Source of the DNA: Pseudomonadota bacterium
Lineage (GTDB): Bacteria; Pseudomonadota; Gammaproteobacteria; JAKAQQ01
Direction: 5' to 3'
DNA length: 14,487 bases
Assembly: GCA_021819635.1 (NCBI GenBank)
Contig: JAKAQQ010000002.1
Coordinates: 1 to 14,487 of the forward strand
Below, in pieces: positions 12,998-14,487 of this stretch (its first letter is position 1; every line of letters starts with the position of its first letter). The translations under genes were made by a program, and so were the position numbers. Below the pieces are notes generated by a model, which saw nothing but the letters and a program-made list of their open reading frames with translations, did no database searches and was not told the origin of the DNA.

Positions 12998-14292
12998 GCC
13001 TTCACACCCACGGTCTGAAGAATGAGGACGGCGTTGAGCCCGGCGATGGCCCAGGCGAGACCGTAGGCGGCGGCGATCGTCACGCGGCGGTTGCGCAGCG
13101 GGCCCATGAGGCTCCGGTCGGAGGTGAAGCGCGCCAGGGGGAGAAGGGCCAAGGGGAGACCGAAGCTGATGATCACCTGGGTGAAGACCAGGGCCGCGGT
13201 GGGGGAAACCCCGGAGGCGATCACGAGGAACGCCGGAATCATGGTGAGGCCTCTTCGGAGCCAGAGCGGAACGCGGCGTCCGAGGAATCCCTGCATGATG
13301 ATCTGACCGGCCACGGTGCCGACGGTCGAGGAGGCTACCCCCGAAGCGAGGAGTGCCAGGGCGTAAAGGAGTGCCGCCCCTACGCCGAGAAGCGGCACCA
13401 ACGTCCGGAAGGCCTGGGCCAGTCCGACGACATCGACGAATCCGTCCCGATGAAACGTGGCGGCGGCCATGATCAGCATGGCTAGATTTGTCAGCGTGGC
13501 GATCGCCATGGCGACGCCAATGTCGAGGGCCTCGAAACGGAGGATGCGCCGCCGCGTTCGGGCGTCGCGTACCGGGAGGCGGTCCTGCGTGAGCGCCGAG
13601 TGGAGAAAGATGACGTGGGGCATTACCGTGGCCCCGACGATACCGGCCGCGAGATAGAGCGCGCCGTGCGGGAGGGTGGGGAGAAAAAGGCCCTGCGCCA
13701 CCTCCCCCCAGCGCGGACCACCGAGGGGAACTTCGGCGAGGTAGGCAAGGGCCACCAAGCCGATGACCGAGGCCATGACCGCTTCCAGCGGGCGGAATCC
13801 GTGCCGTTCGAGGGCAAGGACGACCACCACCGCGAGGGCGGTGAGTCCCGCCCCGACCGGGAGGCTCACCGGGAGCAGAAGGTGCCAGGCGACGCTGGCG
13901 CCCACGAACTCGGCGACGTCCGTCGCCGCCGCCACAATCTCCAGAGCCACCCACATAGTGAGGACTGTTGTTGGTCGGTAGTATTCGCGGCAGAGCTCGG
14001 CCAGGTTGCGCCCGGACGCGAGACCGAGCTTGGCCGCGAGATACTGCATGACGGCCGCCGTGAGGCTGGCGGCGGCCACCACCCAGAGAAGCGCGTACCC
14101 GTATGCCGATCCACCCAGAAGGTTGGTTGCGAAGTTGCCGGGATCGATGTAGGCGATGGCGGCAATGAACGCCGGTCCGAGAAAGGGGAGGAGCCGGGTG
14201 GGTCCCCGTCGGCGGCTGCGACCCTCGAGGACCGCCAGGGCGTCGTCTTTTGTCCTGCGGCTGGCGCCGCGCAGGCGTTCGGCGAGATCCAC
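12994..14292 (-). CDS. mntH: NRAMP-family Mn2+/divalent metal ion transporter (MntH-like)
   Basis: This 432-residue inner-membrane protein has about eleven transmembrane helices and imports Mn2+ (or Fe2+) with protons. TM1 carries the metal-binding motif DPGN (50-53, in AYIDPGNFATN). TM6 carries ATVMPHVIFLHS with Met224, the residue linked to transition-metal selectivity in bacterial NRAMPs. Other family blocks are EIVAAATDVAEFVGASVA and GQIIMQGFL. The GTG start at 14292 is supported by GGGAG seven bases upstream. A basic, hydrophilic N-terminal arm of ~35 residues precedes TM1. It is coupled to the usp gene downstream, giving a metal-uptake plus stress unit. No MntR- or Fur-type operator was recognised. 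The specific metal cannot be set from sequence alone. Confidence 0.93.
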   Translation of the reverse strand: MDLAERLRGASRRTKDDALAVLEGRSRRRGPTRLLPFLGPAFIAAIAYIDPGNFATNLLGGSAYGYALLWVVAAASLTAAVMQYLAAKLGLASGRNLAELCREYYRPTTVLTMWVALEIVAAATDVAEFVGASVAWHLLLPVSLPVGAGLTALAVVVVLALERHGFRPLEAVMASVIGLVALAYLAEVPLGGPRWGEVAQGLFLPTLPHGALYLAAGIVGATVMPHVIFLHSALTQDRLPVRDARTRRRILRFEALDIGVAMAIATLTNLAMLIMAAATFHRDGFVDVVGLAQAFRTLVPLLGVGAALLYALALLASGVASSTVGTVAGQIIMQGFLGRRVPLWLRRGLTMIPAFLVIASGVSPTAALVFTQVIISFGLPLALLPLARFTSDRSLMGPLRNRRVTIAAAYGLAWAIAGLNAVLILQTVGVKA

Positions 14293-14297
14293 CCGAG

Positions 14298-14304
14298 CTC
14301 TCCC
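14298..14304 (-). promoter_or_regulatory. Ribosome binding site of the mntH-like gene
   Basis: The minus strand reads GGGAGAG; its GGAG core is seven bases before the GTG at 14292. This decides the GTG start over internal alternatives. Confidence 0.55.
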
Positions 14305-14321
14305 ACGCGTGTGACGGCACG

Positions 14322-14327
14322 ATCATA
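14322..14327 (-). promoter_or_regulatory. Candidate -10 box for the mntH-usp unit
   Basis: TATGAT (5 of 6 matches to TATAAT) lies on the minus strand 30 bases before the GTG start, inside otherwise very GC-rich DNA. The -35 region at the usual spacing is poor, so an activator or alternative sigma factor may be needed, or the match may be chance. The divergent gene would be read from a TAGAAT hexamer at 14373-14378 on the plus strand, also without a recognisable -35. Confidence 0.3.
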
Positions 14328-14408
14328 ACGCCGCGCCGCCCGGGTGCAGCGCGCGCCGCCGTCCGCGTCGTCTAGAATGACGGGGCCGCCGCTCCGGACG
14401 CACCGCCT

Positions 14409-14487
14409 TTGTCCGACGCTTCCGCCTCTCCGGATCCACGCACCGCGGAGATGGTCACCTGCTACCGCACGATCCTCGAGCTCCTCG
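14409..14487 (+). CDS. N-terminal fragment, possibly GTP cyclohydrolase I (truncated by window edge)
   Basis: A plus-strand frame starts at TTG 14409 (MSDASASPDPRTAEM...) or at the in-frame ATG 14451 (MVTCYRTILELL) and runs off the end. The short stretch TCYRTILELL resembles the start of FolE proteins, where (H/Y)Y..IL..(I/L)GEDP precedes the catalytic domain. Only 26 codons are visible, so this rests on one motif. TTG gives the common MSD opening, but neither start has a well-spaced Shine-Dalgarno sequence. An in-frame stop (TAG 14373-14375) bounds the start. It is transcribed divergently from the mntH-like gene and is likely a chromosomal neighbour. Confidence 0.4.
   Translation, partial: MSDASASPDPRTAEMVTCYRTILELL

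Noticed and set aside
1..14487. CRISPR array, insertion sequence with inverted repeats, oriT or relaxase
   Set aside because: I looked for regularly spaced repeats, transposase motifs, relaxase motifs and a nic-like region, and found none I could support.

Overview
The window is GC-rich (roughly 70% by eye across most of it) and almost entirely coded on the minus strand. It suggests a high-GC proteobacterium: the type IV secretion genes are of the proteobacterial IncP/Trb kind, and the tRNA gene encodes its own CCA end. I cannot name a genus from sequence alone. The first ~420 bases are close to 50% GC by counting two sample lines, and look like DNA of different origin.

Read along the minus strand (right to left), the layout is as follows. 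(1) At the right edge, a plus-strand reading frame begins that resembles the N-terminus of GTP cyclohydrolase I; it runs off the window. (2) Divergent from it is a two-gene unit: an NRAMP-type Mn2+/divalent metal transporter (mntH-like) coupled by an ATGA overlap to a tandem-domain universal stress protein. (3) Next come a TraD-like coupling ATPase of the SXT/TOL integrative-element type and a 135-residue membrane protein of unknown function. (4) A complete-looking Trb mating-pair-formation cluster follows in the order trbB-C-D-E-J-L-(57-residue ORF)-F-G-I, with nearly every junction overlapping by 4 to 35 bases. (5) Nineteen bases after trbI comes a tRNA-Ser(CGA) gene on the same strand. (6) Beyond the tRNA 3' end, on the plus strand, lie a decayed C-terminus of a large serine recombinase, a low-GC small membrane protein whose frame is broken at a CT repeat, and the last 35 codons of another gene.

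The Trb proteins would build an inner-membrane-to-surface conjugation channel. TrbB and TrbE are its motor ATPases, TrbC the pilin, TrbD, TrbL and TrbF the inner-membrane parts, TrbJ a periplasmic pilus-associated protein, and TrbG and TrbI the outer-membrane and envelope-spanning core. TraD would feed DNA and relaxase into this channel. No relaxase, integrase, entry-exclusion lipoprotein (TrbK) or replication gene is visible, so the window holds only the transfer-channel half of a conjugative element, probably an integrated one given the tRNA and the recombinase relic beside it.

The points most worth checking are the pairing of an SXT/TOL-type TraD with an IncP-type Trb channel, the mntH-usp pair directly upstream, the missing start codon for the membrane anchor of TraD (open in the usp reading frame across a single TGA), the tRNA whose likely -10 element overlaps the trbI stop, and the CT-repeat frameshift.
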